Assembly (NCBI RefSeq): GCF_003726035.1
Contig: NZ_QICD01000029.1
Coordinates: 1-32,825, forward strand
DNA: 32,825 nt
Direction of reading: 5' to 3'
Source: Paraeggerthella hongkongensis
Lineage (GTDB): Bacteria > Actinomycetota > Coriobacteriia > Coriobacteriales > Eggerthellaceae
Part shown: in pieces, positions 25,055-32,825 of the stretch
Numbering within the stretch: position 1 is the first letter of the stretch
Layout: every line of letters begins with the position of its first letter
Translations under genes and position numbers: made by a program
The notes under the pieces: generated by a model
The model's database searches: none
Seen by the model: only the letters and a program-made list of their open reading frames with translations
Told to the model about the DNA's origin: nothing

Positions 25055-25963
25055 ATGAAGAAGCATACCCGCATCGTGCTTGCGGCGGCGTGCGCGTTCG
25101 CTATGGCGGGCGCATTCGCCCTCTTCGGTTGTTCGTCCGAGCCGAAGGCTGAAGAGCCTCAGAACGCGGAAAATCAGTCCAACGCAGAATCGCACGAGGC
25201 CGTTGAACTGCAAATATTTGCAGCGAACTCGCTGTCGAAGGCTATGGAAGAAGTTCAGGCCTTGTACAAGCAGGACCACAGCTGGGTTTCTTTCGCCGAC
25301 ACGCAGTACGAGGCTTCCGGCACGTTGAACGAAATGCTGGGAGCCGGTTCGTATGCCGACGTGCTGATTACGGCGTCGAAGGCCACCATGGATACGGCCG
25401 TGAATTCCAACTACGTTGACGCAGCGACCCGCTTCGACATGTTTACTAACGAGTTGGTGCTGGTTACGGGCGAGAACAATGCCTCTGTTTCCGATATCAA
25501 GCTGGAAGACCTTTCGGCCGGGACCTACACGCTGGCCGTAGGCGACGCCAACGTGCCGGCGGGCAACTATGCCAAGCAGGCGCTGTCCACCACCGAACCG
25601 CCTTGCTGGATCAGCGCCGATGGTGCTGTCGGCAAGGAATCTTCCGGCAAGGAAGGCACTTTTGAAGGCACGCCGCTTGCAGGTAAGGTTACCGAGGGAT
25701 CCTCGGTGGGCAACGTATGCTCGTACGCCAATTCCGGCGACGTGGATCTGGCTATGGTGTACAGCTCGGACGTGTACCGCTTTGGCGGCGTGAAGATCGT
25801 GGGCACGGTTCCTGCGGATACGCACAAGAAGATTCTGTACCCTGCGGCAATCTGCGCCGATTCCAAGAATCCTGCAGCTGCTCGGGAGTTCTTGGACTGG
25901 GCCTTCACCAACGAGGGCGCCGTCAAGATATGGCAGGAATGGGGCTTCGAGCTGGCGGCTTAG
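25055..25963 (+). CDS. modA: Molybdate ABC transporter substrate-binding lipoprotein
   Basis: A 302-residue solute-binding protein of the ModA family, capturing molybdate (or tungstate) outside the membrane. The signal peptide ends in the lipobox ALFGC (C26), followed by an acidic, asparagine-rich linker to about residue 50. The mature fold starts LQIFAANSLSKAMEEV, the usual ModA opening with the oxyanion-binding AANSL. It continues with YEASGTLNEMLGAGSYADVLITAS, ELVLVTG, LAVGDANVPAGNYA and NVCSYANSGDVDLAMVYSSD. The ATG at 25055 has gagaaaggga upstream. A strong terminator after it separates it from the permease gene. Confidence 0.92.
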   Translation: MKKHTRIVLAAACAFAMAGAFALFGCSSEPKAEEPQNAENQSNAESHEAVELQIFAANSLSKAMEEVQALYKQDHSWVSFADTQYEASGTLNEMLGAGSYADVLITASKATMDTAVNSNYVDAATRFDMFTNELVLVTGENNASVSDIKLEDLSAGTYTLAVGDANVPAGNYAKQALSTTEPPCWISADGAVGKESSGKEGTFEGTPLAGKVTEGSSVGNVCSYANSGDVDLAMVYSSDVYRFGGVKIVGTVPADTHKKILYPAAICADSKNPAAAREFLDWAFTNEGAVKIWQEWGFELAA

Positions 25964-25997
25964 CGGACTCGCCAGGCTTGAGGGCATGCAACCTTGC

Positions 25998-26039
25998 AAG
26001 AAGGATGGGAGGGCCTGGTCTTCCCATCCTTCTTCTTTG
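25998..26039 (+). terminator. Strong hairpin terminator between modA and modB
   Basis: A perfect 13-bp stem (aagaaggatggga with tcccatccttctt), an 11-nt loop, then cttctttg-type T-rich sequence, 34 nt after the modA stop. It should end much of the modA transcript or stabilise its 3-prime end. A -10-like tacgat (26042-26047) follows, which could restart transcription for modBC. Confidence 0.8.
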
Positions 26040-26082
26040 TGGTACGATCGCGAAATCCGTGCGACGTGAAAGTGGGAACAAG

Positions 26083-27459
26083 ATGGGAAAACGCATAGGC
26101 GCCTTCTTGCTGGCGGCGGCTTTGGCTTTCGGCGTTGCGGGTTCTTCCGTCGCGTTTTGCGACGAGCCTGCGGATGGCGGTTCGTCGGTCGAAACGTCGT
26201 CGGATATCGGAGGTGTGGCTGTTTCGGCTGAAGGCGAGTCCGCCCTGATCGAGGGCGCAACGTTCGCTGTCGATCAGTTTTCCCGCGCTCAAAAGGGCTC
26301 GAACCGCGAATTGGACGGGCGCTACCTGGGCTACAGCTACTACCAGGGAAGCTCTGCGGATTACGCGGTTGCCGTAGCCTCCCAGGAGTACGTGGTGGTG
26401 TACGTCCCGCCGTCCGCGCATGGGCTGTGCGACGTTGCCGACCCTGCGTCCCAAGGCCAGATACGGGAGTACTTTCTTGCGCTCGACAAGGCCGCCCTCA
26501 ACGGCGGCGTTGTGATGAGCGCCGACGTTCCCTGGCATTTCACGGACAAGCCCAGCTTCACGGTGGGCGGCATCGTGTACGGCTTCGCCGTTGAGGCTGG
26601 CGCGGGGAAGTACTACGTCACGGCTATCGGAGAGGACGGCTCCGACGTGGTATCGACGGCGGTGGACGGGTTGGTTCGCCCGACGCACGTCGACTTTCTC
26701 AAGATCGTCGAACCCGGTGCCGTCGATATAGCCCCGTCCGCAACGGGCGTCGCGTCGTTCGTCGAGTTTCTGCGCGGTATAGATTTGTCGCCGCTGTGGG
26801 TCACGCTCAAGACCACCGGCACGGCTATTGTGTTCATCTTCGTGCTGGGGCTTGCCGCGGCGTACTTCAGCCTGCGCATGCCGAAGCGTGCGCAAGACAT
26901 CGCCGATGCCGTGTTCACTATTCCCATGGTGCTGCCGCCTACGGTGTGCGGCTTTCTCCTGTTGCTGGCGCTTGGAAAGAACACGGCGCTGGGACAGTGG
27001 TTCATCGACATTGGATTCCCGCTTATCTTCAGCTGGCCGGCAACGGTCATCGCGGCGGTCGTGGTGGCGTTCCCTCTGATGTACCGCAGCGCTCGCGGTG
27101 CCTTCGAAAGCCTTGATCGAAACATGTTGGATGCCGCGCGCACGCTCGGCTGGTCCAATCGCAAGATATTCTTCAAGCTCATGATGCCGCTTTCGTGGTC
27201 GTCCATCGCGGCGGGCACGGTGCTCTCGTTCGCCCGCGCCCTGGGCGAGTTCGGCGCCACGTTGTTTTTGGCCGGCAACTATGTTGGCGTTACGCGCACG
27301 GTGCCCATCGCCATCTACTTCGAGTGGATGAGCGGCAACGTGGACGTGGCGCTGTTCTGGACGTGCGTCATTTTGGTATTCAGCTTCGTGGTCATCCTGT
27401 TCATCAACTTATGGGGAAGGCGCACGACGAAGTATCGGCGAGGAGCTGATGAGCTATGA
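26083..27459 (+). CDS. modB: Molybdate ABC transporter permease with large extracytoplasmic N-terminal domain
   Basis: 458 residues, about twice a normal ModB. Residues 1-28 are a signal-peptide or first membrane helix (IGAFLLAAALAFGVAG). Residues of about 30-225 form a soluble domain I cannot assign (segments YLGYSYYQGSSADYAVAVAS, GGIVYGFAVEAGAGKYYVTA). From about 228 on is the ModB permease with five or six helices, TVCGFLLLLALGKNTALG, and the coupling loop FESLDRNMLDAARTLGWS, then ARALGEFGATLFLAGN. The ATG at 26083 follows gtggga; the hydrophobic start confirms it. Its stop overlaps the modC start (ATGA). The extra domain could contact ModA or bind an anion; this is speculation. Confidence 0.86.
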   Translation: MGKRIGAFLLAAALAFGVAGSSVAFCDEPADGGSSVETSSDIGGVAVSAEGESALIEGATFAVDQFSRAQKGSNRELDGRYLGYSYYQGSSADYAVAVASQEYVVVYVPPSAHGLCDVADPASQGQIREYFLALDKAALNGGVVMSADVPWHFTDKPSFTVGGIVYGFAVEAGAGKYYVTAIGEDGSDVVSTAVDGLVRPTHVDFLKIVEPGAVDIAPSATGVASFVEFLRGIDLSPLWVTLKTTGTAIVFIFVLGLAAAYFSLRMPKRAQDIADAVFTIPMVLPPTVCGFLLLLALGKNTALGQWFIDIGFPLIFSWPATVIAAVVVAFPLMYRSARGAFESLDRNMLDAARTLGWSNRKIFFKLMMPLSWSSIAAGTVLSFARALGEFGATLFLAGNYVGVTRTVPIAIYFEWMSGNVDVALFWTCVILVFSFVVILFINLWGRRTTKYRRGADEL

Positions 27460-28568
27460 GCCTTGAGGTTGCTATCAAGAAGAAGTTCTCGTCGTTTCAG
27501 CTGGACGTGGCGTTTGAGGCGGGCGACGAGACGCTGGGCTTTCTGGGGGCGTCGGGATGCGGGAAGAGCCTGACCATGCGCTGTATTTCGGGTATCGAAA
27601 CCCCTGATGAGGGGCGCATCGTGGTGAACGGGCAGGTGTTCTTCGATTCCGAGCGCAACATTAATTTGAAGCCCCAGGCGCGCAAGACGGCTCTGCTGTT
27701 CCAGAACTACATGCTGTTTCCCAACCTGACCGTGGCCGGCAACGTGGGTGCGGGCATCGGGCGAGACGTGCCGAAGGCCGATCGGGCTGCGCGCGTTGTC
27801 TCGGAGCTCAAGCGCTTTGGGCTGGAAGGTTTCGAGACCCGCTACCCTGCTCAGTTGTCCGGCGGTCAGCAGCAGCGTGTGGCGCTGGCCCGCATGCTGG
27901 CCGCGCGACCGGGCATTCTCATGCTGGACGAGCCGTTTTCCGCCTTGGACGCGCACCTGAAAAGCGTGCTCGAGCAGAACCTGGTCAGCTTGTTCGACGC
28001 GTTCCATGGAACCGTACTGTACGTGAGTCACGACATCGATGAGGCGCTGCGCTTCTGCGACCGCATCGCCGTGGTGGAGTCGGGACGCATCGTTGAGATG
28101 GGGACGGGCGACGACCTGGTCAATCGTCCGCAATCGACGGCGGGCATCAAGCTTTCCGGCTGCAAGAACGCCACGCCGGCGGAACGTGCGGGCTCGCATC
28201 GGGTATGGTTGCCCAAGTGGGGTATCGAGGTCGACACGCAAGACGAGGTGCCGCCGAACGTGGAGACGCTTGGCGTGCGCGCATTTTTCCTCGAGCGGGC
28301 GGAAGGGCCGGGTCCCAACGCGTTCCGCGTGCGGGTCGACCGGGTGAGCGATTCGCGCTTTGAACGAACGGCGCTGCTGGGATTTCTCGATCGAGACGAT
28401 CGGGCCGTGCCCACGGTGAAGCGTACCGACGATGAGATGAAGTACCTGCACCAGCACCTATTCTGGCGCGTTGACAAGCTGACCGTTGCCACGGACAAGC
28501 TGCCGCACGAAGGCGACGAACTGTGGATGCGCATTCCGCCCGACAAGGTGTACCTGGTGGAGAAGTAG
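27456..28568 (+). CDS. modC: Molybdate ABC transporter ATPase
   Basis: A 370-residue ABC ATPase. Walker A GASGCGKS is at residues 31-38, the Q-loop is in ALLFQNYMLFPNL, the signature LSGGQQQR is near 134, Walker B is GILMLDEPFSALDAHLK, and the switch histidine is in YVSHDIDEA. The C-terminal 130 residues correspond to the regulatory (TOBE/MOP-like) region of ModC, here rather divergent and ending GDELWMRIPPDKVYLVEK. The start ATG overlaps the modB stop (ATGA), indicating coupled translation. It ends the modBC unit, with a terminator directly downstream. Confidence 0.9.
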   Translation: MSLEVAIKKKFSSFQLDVAFEAGDETLGFLGASGCGKSLTMRCISGIETPDEGRIVVNGQVFFDSERNINLKPQARKTALLFQNYMLFPNLTVAGNVGAGIGRDVPKADRAARVVSELKRFGLEGFETRYPAQLSGGQQQRVALARMLAARPGILMLDEPFSALDAHLKSVLEQNLVSLFDAFHGTVLYVSHDIDEALRFCDRIAVVESGRIVEMGTGDDLVNRPQSTAGIKLSGCKNATPAERAGSHRVWLPKWGIEVDTQDEVPPNVETLGVRAFFLERAEGPGPNAFRVRVDRVSDSRFERTALLGFLDRDDRAVPTVKRTDDEMKYLHQHLFWRVDKLTVATDKLPHEGDELWMRIPPDKVYLVEK

Positions 28569-28574
28569 GACGAC

Positions 28575-28607
28575 GAAACCTCTCGAAGCGGGAGGTTTCG
28601 CTTTCTC
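28575..28607 (+). terminator. Terminator after modC
   Basis: An 11-bp stem with one G-T pair (28575-28585 with 28591-28601) has a 5-nt loop and is followed by ctttct. It begins 7 nt after the modC stop. Confidence 0.75.
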
Positions 28608-28733
28608 GGGCGCGCGGCTGGTTGCGATCGGCCGCGATCGGGCTTCTGTGGTGCGATTGCAAAAGAAGCTCGGCTCATGCCGGGGGATCATGTCCTATAC
28701 TATATCCTCAGACGAGAAGGGAGCGTGGTCTCC

Positions 28734-29735
28734 ATGAAGGACTCTCATGGTCGTACCATTGATTACTTGAGAATATCGCTGACGGATCGCTGCAATTTCC
28801 GTTGCATCTACTGCATGCCCGAACAGGGCGTTCAGGCGCTTGCCCACGGGGACATCCTGCGCATCGAGGAGATAGAGCAGGCGGTGCGCGTGGCGGCGGG
28901 GATGGGTATCAGGAGCATCCGCTTGACCGGCGGAGAACCGCTCGTTCGCTTGGGCGTGACGGATTTGATTCGCGGTATTTCGAATACGCCCGGCATCGAG
29001 AACGTCTCGATGACCACGAACGGCGTCTTGCTGCCCAAGATGGCGGACGAGCTGAAGAAGGCGGGCTTGTCTCGCGTGAACATTTCCCTGGACACGCTCG
29101 ATCCCGACCAGTTCCGCCAGGTTACGCGCCGAGGCGAGCTCCAACAGACGCTCGACGGCATCGACGCGGCTTTGGAGGCCGGGTTCAATCCCGTCAAGAT
29201 CAACGCGGTGGCCGTGCGCAGCTTGGATCAGGACTACCTGGCTTTTGCGAAGCTTTCGATCGATCGACCGCTGCACGTTCGCTTTATCGAGTACATGCCC
29301 GTCGGCGAAAGCTCCGGCGGTCACGGGTGCGGCTGGGGCAAAGAGGACGTGGTCCCAAGCGAAGAGCTGTTCGGCATCATCAACGAACGCGCTCGTGCTG
29401 CGGACATGGACGAATTGGTTCCTGCCGGCACCGATCGCCCGCTTGGATGGGGTCCCGCGCGCTACTTCGAGTTCCCGAACGCGCAGGGCACGGTGGGTTT
29501 CATCAGCCCTTTGTCGCGCCACTTCTGCAGCGAGTGCAACCGTCTGCGCCTGACGGCTGACGGCAAGCTTCGTCCGTGCCTGTTCTCGGACGACGAGTAC
29601 GATTTGCGCACCGCGTTGCGCGAGGGCGGCGAAGCCGAGCAGCGTGCCGTGTTCGCGCGTGCGTTGGGGGCGAAGCCCGACGAGCACCACGACAAGGTGG
29701 GCACCGAAAGGGGCATGAGCCAAATTGGCGGGTAG
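28734..29735 (+). CDS. moaA: GTP 3',8-cyclase MoaA (molybdenum cofactor biosynthesis)
   Basis: A 333-residue radical-SAM enzyme that converts GTP to 3',8-cyclo-GTP, the first step of molybdopterin synthesis, with MoaC. The N-terminal cluster motif CNFRCIYC gives C20, C24 and C27. RLTGGEPLVR binds SAM. The second cluster motif C-x2-C-x13-C is present near residues 265-282 (CSECNRLRLTADGKLRPC). The chain ends in the conserved GG needed for activity. ATG 28734 is chosen; an in-frame GTG at 28725 sits very close to the gaaggga site and is an alternative. A possible -10 (tatact, 28696-28701) gives it its own promoter after the modC terminator. Confidence 0.96.
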   Translation: MKDSHGRTIDYLRISLTDRCNFRCIYCMPEQGVQALAHGDILRIEEIEQAVRVAAGMGIRSIRLTGGEPLVRLGVTDLIRGISNTPGIENVSMTTNGVLLPKMADELKKAGLSRVNISLDTLDPDQFRQVTRRGELQQTLDGIDAALEAGFNPVKINAVAVRSLDQDYLAFAKLSIDRPLHVRFIEYMPVGESSGGHGCGWGKEDVVPSEELFGIINERARAADMDELVPAGTDRPLGWGPARYFEFPNAQGTVGFISPLSRHFCSECNRLRLTADGKLRPCLFSDDEYDLRTALREGGEAEQRAVFARALGAKPDEHHDKVGTERGMSQIGG

Positions 29736-29852
29736 CGGCTTTCGACGGTCTGCGGATTGCCGAGCCGTGTTTTCGCGCTCGCCCTTCTTGCAGGCCTGCG
29801 AGTGCCAGCCTGCGGTTTTCAATCTGTGAGTTCACGAATCAAGGAGCACCTT

Positions 29853-30350
29853 ATGACCGATCAGCACCTCACCCATATCGACGAGAACGGTGCCGTGCGC
29901 ATGGTGGACGTGTCGCAGAAAGCCGACACCGAGCGCGTTGCCGTGGCGGAGGGGTTCATTGCCATGCAGCCGGAAACGCTTGCGCTCATCGTCGAGGGCA
30001 AAGCTGCGAAGGGCGACGTGCTGGCGTGCGCGCGCGTGGCCGGCGTGATGGCCTCGAAGCGCACGAGCGATCTCATTCCCATGTGTCATCCGCTCAACAT
30101 CACGAAGGCGAAGGTCGAGTGCGCTCCCGTAGTCGAAGGGGAGCGCGCGGACGGGCTTGTGGGCGTTCACGTGACGACCACTTGCGGCGTTACCGGAAAG
30201 ACGGGGATCGAGATGGAAGCGCTGACCGCGGCCAGCGTGGCGTGTCTCACGATCTACGACATGTGCAAGGCCGTCGATCGCGGCATGGAGATCATGGACG
30301 TGCGCCTGCTCAAGAAAGACGGCGGCAAAACAGGTCTTTGGGAGCGCTGA
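29853..30350 (+). CDS. moaC: Cyclic pyranopterin monophosphate synthase MoaC
   Basis: A 165-residue protein, full length. It rearranges the MoaA product to cyclic pyranopterin monophosphate. Motifs are [18 protein letters not shown], the active-site region [26 protein letters not shown] and DMCKAVD near the C-terminus. The ATG at 29853 has aaggag 7 nt upstream. The 117-nt gap after moaA has no clear terminator, so the two are probably one transcript. It converges on the LuxR-type gene. Confidence 0.95.
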   Translation: MTDQHLTHIDENGAVRMVDVSQKADTERVAVAEGFIAMQPETLALIVEGKAAKGDVLACARVAGVMASKRTSDLIPMCHPLNITKAKVECAPVVEGERADGLVGVHVTTTCGVTGKTGIEMEALTAASVACLTIYDMCKAVDRGMEIMDVRLLKKDGGKTGLWER

Positions 30351-30381
30351 GACGCGGTTCTCGCAGCGCCGCGGAAGACGC

Positions 30382-31212
30382 TTACGCGTCCACCACGATA
30401 GCGGCGCTGCGGTACAGTTCGGCCATAAGCTGGTGGCGGTTCGAGACGCCCATCTTCTGATAGATGCCCTTCACGTGCTTTTTCACGGTGTTCTCCGAGA
30501 TGTACAGGCGCAAGCCGATCTGCTGGTTGCTCAATCCCTCGGCGATGAGCGCGGCGATCTCCTGTTCGCGCGCCGTGAGGCTGGTGTCCGCCACCACGGG
30601 CTTGTCCTGGTCGCGTTTGAGCCCGGCGGGATAGGCTACGGCCAGGTACGTCGAGAGGTGCCGGTTCAGCACGGCAAGGCATTCCTCTTCCTCTTCGGTG
30701 AAGTCGCCCGACGCGCGGGTGCGAAACAAGGTGATGGAGCCGTAGATCATCCCGTTGCCCACCTGCGTGCTGCCCATGCTGTAATGAACGTCCATGGGGA
30801 TCATCCATTCGCGGTACAGTTCCGATCGGTCGCGCATTTCATCGGTGACGAAGGTGGAGTCGCGGTACACCACGGGATCGTTGACTGAGAACAGCCAGGT
30901 GGTGTAGTCGCCCGGTTCGTACTTCTGGTAGTACGACAGCAGTTCTTCGTCGGTCATGTCCGTCGACACGGGGTCGAAGAACACGAAGCGACCGCTCTCG
31001 CTGCAGTCGCATAGATCGAAAAATCCCTTGTCGTAGGGTACAAGCGCCTTGAAGCCGCACATCACGCGCCGCCGCAGATCGGCAAGATCCGTTGCTGCGT
31101 ACAACGTGAGCAGAAGATCGTCGATCGCTCGCCATCGCTTGTCGCTTAGCTCCACCATGGGTTTCCCGCTTCCCTTCGCGCCGGCCGTCCGCTTCTGAGG
31201 CAATCGTACCAT
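30382..31212 (-). CDS. LuxR-type transcriptional regulator with N-terminal sensor region
   Basis: 276 residues. The C-terminal 60 are a LuxR/NarL helix-turn-helix (LTAREQEIAALIAEGLSNQQ, then ENTVKKHVKGIYQKMGVSNR). The first 200 form a cytosolic sensor-like region with no membrane segment or phospho-acceptor receiver pattern; segments such as VPYDKGFFDLCD and MGSTQVGNGMIYGSITLFR recall GAF-like ligand domains. It diverges from agmatine deiminase across a repeat-rich intergenic region, so control of the agmatine pathway and of itself is likely. Start ATG 31212 has GAGGG about 9 nt upstream; ATG 31158 is an alternative. Confidence 0.88.
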   Translation of the reverse strand: MVRLPQKRTAGAKGSGKPMVELSDKRWRAIDDLLLTLYAATDLADLRRRVMCGFKALVPYDKGFFDLCDCSESGRFVFFDPVSTDMTDEELLSYYQKYEPGDYTTWLFSVNDPVVYRDSTFVTDEMRDRSELYREWMIPMDVHYSMGSTQVGNGMIYGSITLFRTRASGDFTEEEEECLAVLNRHLSTYLAVAYPAGLKRDQDKPVVADTSLTAREQEIAALIAEGLSNQQIGLRLYISENTVKKHVKGIYQKMGVSNRHQLMAELYRSAAIVVDA

Positions 31213-31231
31213 ATTCGCATTCCCTCGCGTC

Positions 31232-31295
31232 GGGGTACCCGGCCGGGTACCCCTGCGGGCGGGGGTACTGTTCAAATGCCCTCCTTGCGGGTACT
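31232..31295. promoter_or_regulatory. Palindrome and GGGTAC repeats between luxR-type gene and agmatine deiminase
   Basis: ggggtacccgg (31232-31242) is followed directly by its reverse complement (31243-31253), a perfect 22-bp palindrome. GGGTACT recurs at 31263-31269 and 31289-31295. These lie 20-83 bp upstream of the regulator start and 77-140 bp upstream of the deiminase start. They are probable binding sites for the adjacent LuxR-type regulator. Confidence 0.6.
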
Positions 31296-31371
31296 GATGG
31301 AGCGCGCCGCGCGTCGGTAGGATGGGGTCATCAGGTGGGAACGCCCACGACGATCAGTGAAGGAGCGCACC

Positions 31372-32493
31372 ATGAAGATCATCACCGACAGCACGCCGAA
31401 GCAAGACGGATTCCGCATGCCCGGAGAGTTCGAGCCGCGCAAGCAGGACTTCCTCATCTGGCCCGAGCGCCAGGACACGTGGCGTAACGGCGGCAAGCCC
31501 GCGCAGGCCGTTCTGGTGGAAGTGGCGAAGGAGATCATCAAGCACGAGCCGCTTACGGTGTTCTGCTCGGCCGACCAGTACGAGAACGCTCGCACCCGCC
31601 TTCCCGAGGGCGTGCGCGTGGTGGAGATGACCATCGACGATGCATGGGCGCAGGACAAAGGCCCGTTCTACGTGGTGAACGACGAGGGCGACATGCGCGG
31701 CGTGACCTGGGGATGGAACGCGTACGGCGGACTTGAGGGCGGCCTGTACTTCCCGTGGAAGCGCGACCAGGAATTCGCCACGAAGCTCTTGGACCTTGAG
31801 AACTACGACGCGTACGACGCCACGAAGATGGTGTTCGAGGGCGGCGCCATGCAGATCGACGGCGAAGGGACGCTGATCGTAACCGAGAACAGCGTGCTCA
31901 ACCACAACCGCAACCCGCACCTCACCAAGGAAGAGGTCGAGTGGTACTTCAAGGAGTACATGGGCCTTGAGAAGATCATCTGGCTGAAGGACGGCATGGC
32001 GTTCGACGAGACCGACGGCCACATCGACGACGTGTGCTTCTTCGTCCGCCCTGGCGTGCTGGCGCTTTCGTGGACCGACGACGAGGACAACCCGCAGTAC
32101 CCGAACCTCAAGGCCGCCTACGACGTGCTGTCCGAGGAGACCGACGCGAAGGGGCGGAAGTTCGAGATCCACAAGATTCCGATCCCCGGCATCATCCGCA
32201 TCTCCGAAGAGGAGAGCGCCGGCGTGGACCTCTGCAAGGACGCTGCGTCCCGCGAGGCCGACCTGCCGCTGGCCATCACGTACATCAACAGCTATTTCGT
32301 GAACGGCGGCCTGCTGGTTCCCCAGTACGGCGACCCGATGGACCAGGTGGCGTGCGACCTGTTCGCCGAGCTCATGCCCGATCGCGAGATCATCAAGATC
32401 TACACTCGCGAGTGGTCGCTGTGCGGCGGCAACATCCACTGCATGGCGCTGCAGCAGCCCGACCCGGCCGCCATCGCCGCGAAGCTGGGCTAG
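31372..32493 (+). CDS. aguA: Agmatine deiminase
   Basis: 373 residues, PF04371-type guanidino-group deiminase that converts agmatine to N-carbamoylputrescine and ammonia. Catalytic Cys357 lies in GGNIHC, the histidine is H217 in ETDGHIDD, and [18 protein letters not shown] carries a conserved acidic site. The usual RDxGP motif reads AQDKGP (Q94, D95), so the arginine is replaced by glutamine while the aspartate is kept. The ATG at 31372 follows gaaggag. The carbamoyltransferase gene downstream supports an agmatine rather than peptidyl-arginine substrate. A -10-like taggat (31318-31323) lies upstream. Confidence 0.9.
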   Translation: MKIITDSTPKQDGFRMPGEFEPRKQDFLIWPERQDTWRNGGKPAQAVLVEVAKEIIKHEPLTVFCSADQYENARTRLPEGVRVVEMTIDDAWAQDKGPFYVVNDEGDMRGVTWGWNAYGGLEGGLYFPWKRDQEFATKLLDLENYDAYDATKMVFEGGAMQIDGEGTLIVTENSVLNHNRNPHLTKEEVEWYFKEYMGLEKIIWLKDGMAFDETDGHIDDVCFFVRPGVLALSWTDDEDNPQYPNLKAAYDVLSEETDAKGRKFEIHKIPIPGIIRISEEESAGVDLCKDAASREADLPLAITYINSYFVNGGLLVPQYGDPMDQVACDLFAELMPDREIIKIYTREWSLCGGNIHCMALQQPDPAAIAAKLG

Positions 32494-32522
32494 AAAGACC
32501 TGCGAATCGTTTGCATCCATGT

Positions 32523-32545
32523 GCGGGCCGTCCCGAGCGGCCCGC
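32523..32545 (+). terminator. Hairpin between agmatine deiminase and carbamoyltransferase genes
   Basis: A perfect 8-bp GC stem (gcgggccg with cggcccgc) has a 7-nt loop and no T-run; atcccc follows. It lies 22 nt before the next start codon. It is more likely an mRNA-stability or attenuation element than a full terminator. Confidence 0.4.
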
Positions 32546-32567
32546 ATCCCCTCATGAAGGAGGCATT

Positions 32568-32825
32568 GTGACTGTCAAGGACTACATCGACACCAACGAC
32601 TTCACCAAAGAAGAGCTGCTCGACATGATCGAGCTGGCGCGCTCCATGAAGACCATGATCAAAGAGGGCGGGCGCTACCCGCAGGTGCTCAAGGACAGGA
32701 CGCTCGGCATGATCTTCCAGCAGGTGTCCACCCGCACCCGCATCTCCTTCGAGACGGCCATGACCGACCTGGGCGGCCACGCGCAGTTCTACGGCCCGGG
32801 CACCATCCAGCTGGGCGGCCACGAG
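32568..32825 (+). CDS. Putrescine (or ornithine) carbamoyltransferase, 5-prime part
   Basis: 86 codons before the window ends. The frame starts with GTG at 32568, preceded by gaaggagg. It contains the carbamoyl-phosphate-binding STRTR motif in [15 protein letters not shown] and [13 protein letters not shown], both typical of the aspartate/ornithine carbamoyltransferase family. Next to agmatine deiminase, putrescine carbamoyltransferase is the natural role: phosphorolysis of carbamoylputrescine to putrescine and carbamoyl phosphate, feeding ATP synthesis via a carbamate kinase. The SMG-type loop that would separate it from ornithine carbamoyltransferase lies outside the window. Confidence 0.82.
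   Translation, partial: MTVKDYIDTNDFTKEELLDMIELARSMKTMIKEGGRYPQVLKDRTLGMIFQQVSTRTRISFETAMTDLGGHAQFYGPGTIQLGGHE

Noticed and set aside
24401-26260. Minus-strand frame of about 619 codons across the element copy B and modA
   Set aside because: It runs antisense to modA and over the modA promoter, with no motif and implausible composition.

Overview
This is a high-GC window (roughly 60-63% by eye) with dense coding on both strands. It best fits a gut actinobacterium of the class Coriobacteriia, family Eggerthellaceae (Eggerthella/Gordonibacter-like). That placement is inference. It rests on Tat-type lipoprotein signals, an actinobacterial EF-G-like protein, a Cna-B adhesin with an LAxTG-like sorting signal, a LuxR sensor-regulator next to an agmatine pathway, and heavy investment in molybdenum and nickel supply. 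No rRNA, tRNA, CRISPR array, transposase or phage gene was seen.

Layout. 1-221 is a repeat and terminator region. 222-4876 holds an Mrp-type ATPase (-), an MTA/SAH-deaminase-like amidohydrolase, and an ECF sigma / membrane anti-sigma pair with a recognisable ECF-type promoter. 4877-6627 holds an intergenic region with a 155-bp terminal-inverted-repeat element, ModD, and a small membrane protein (-). 6945-12120 holds an EF-G-like GTPase and a 982-residue Cna-B surface protein (-). The adhesin's upstream region carries an array of short direct repeats in about 11-bp phase. 12595-19168 is a housekeeping block: glmS, acpS, nnrD, a DUF308 membrane protein and ligA.

19221-24527 is a five-gene peptide/nickel-type ABC importer. 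Two NikR-like operators precede it, and one of its ATPases has a histidine-rich N-terminus, so nickel is the favoured substrate. 24528-30350 is a molybdenum block: modA, a ModB permease with an unusual extracytoplasmic N-terminal domain, modC, moaA and moaC. A second, degenerate copy of the inverted-repeat element lies upstream of modA. 30382-32825 holds a LuxR-type regulator diverging from agmatine deiminase and a truncated carbamoyltransferase, most likely putrescine carbamoyltransferase, which is the agmatine-to-putrescine energy pathway.

How the parts work together. The nickel importer, molybdate importer, ModD and MoaA/MoaC form a metal-cofactor supply region for nickel enzymes and molybdopterin enzymes. 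The agmatine genes would make ATP and putrescine. The most unusual items are the two copies of the inverted-repeat element (upstream of modD and of modA), the phased repeat array before the adhesin, the ModB fusion, the His-rich ATPase, and a twin-arginine-like motif at the start of the anti-sigma membrane helix.
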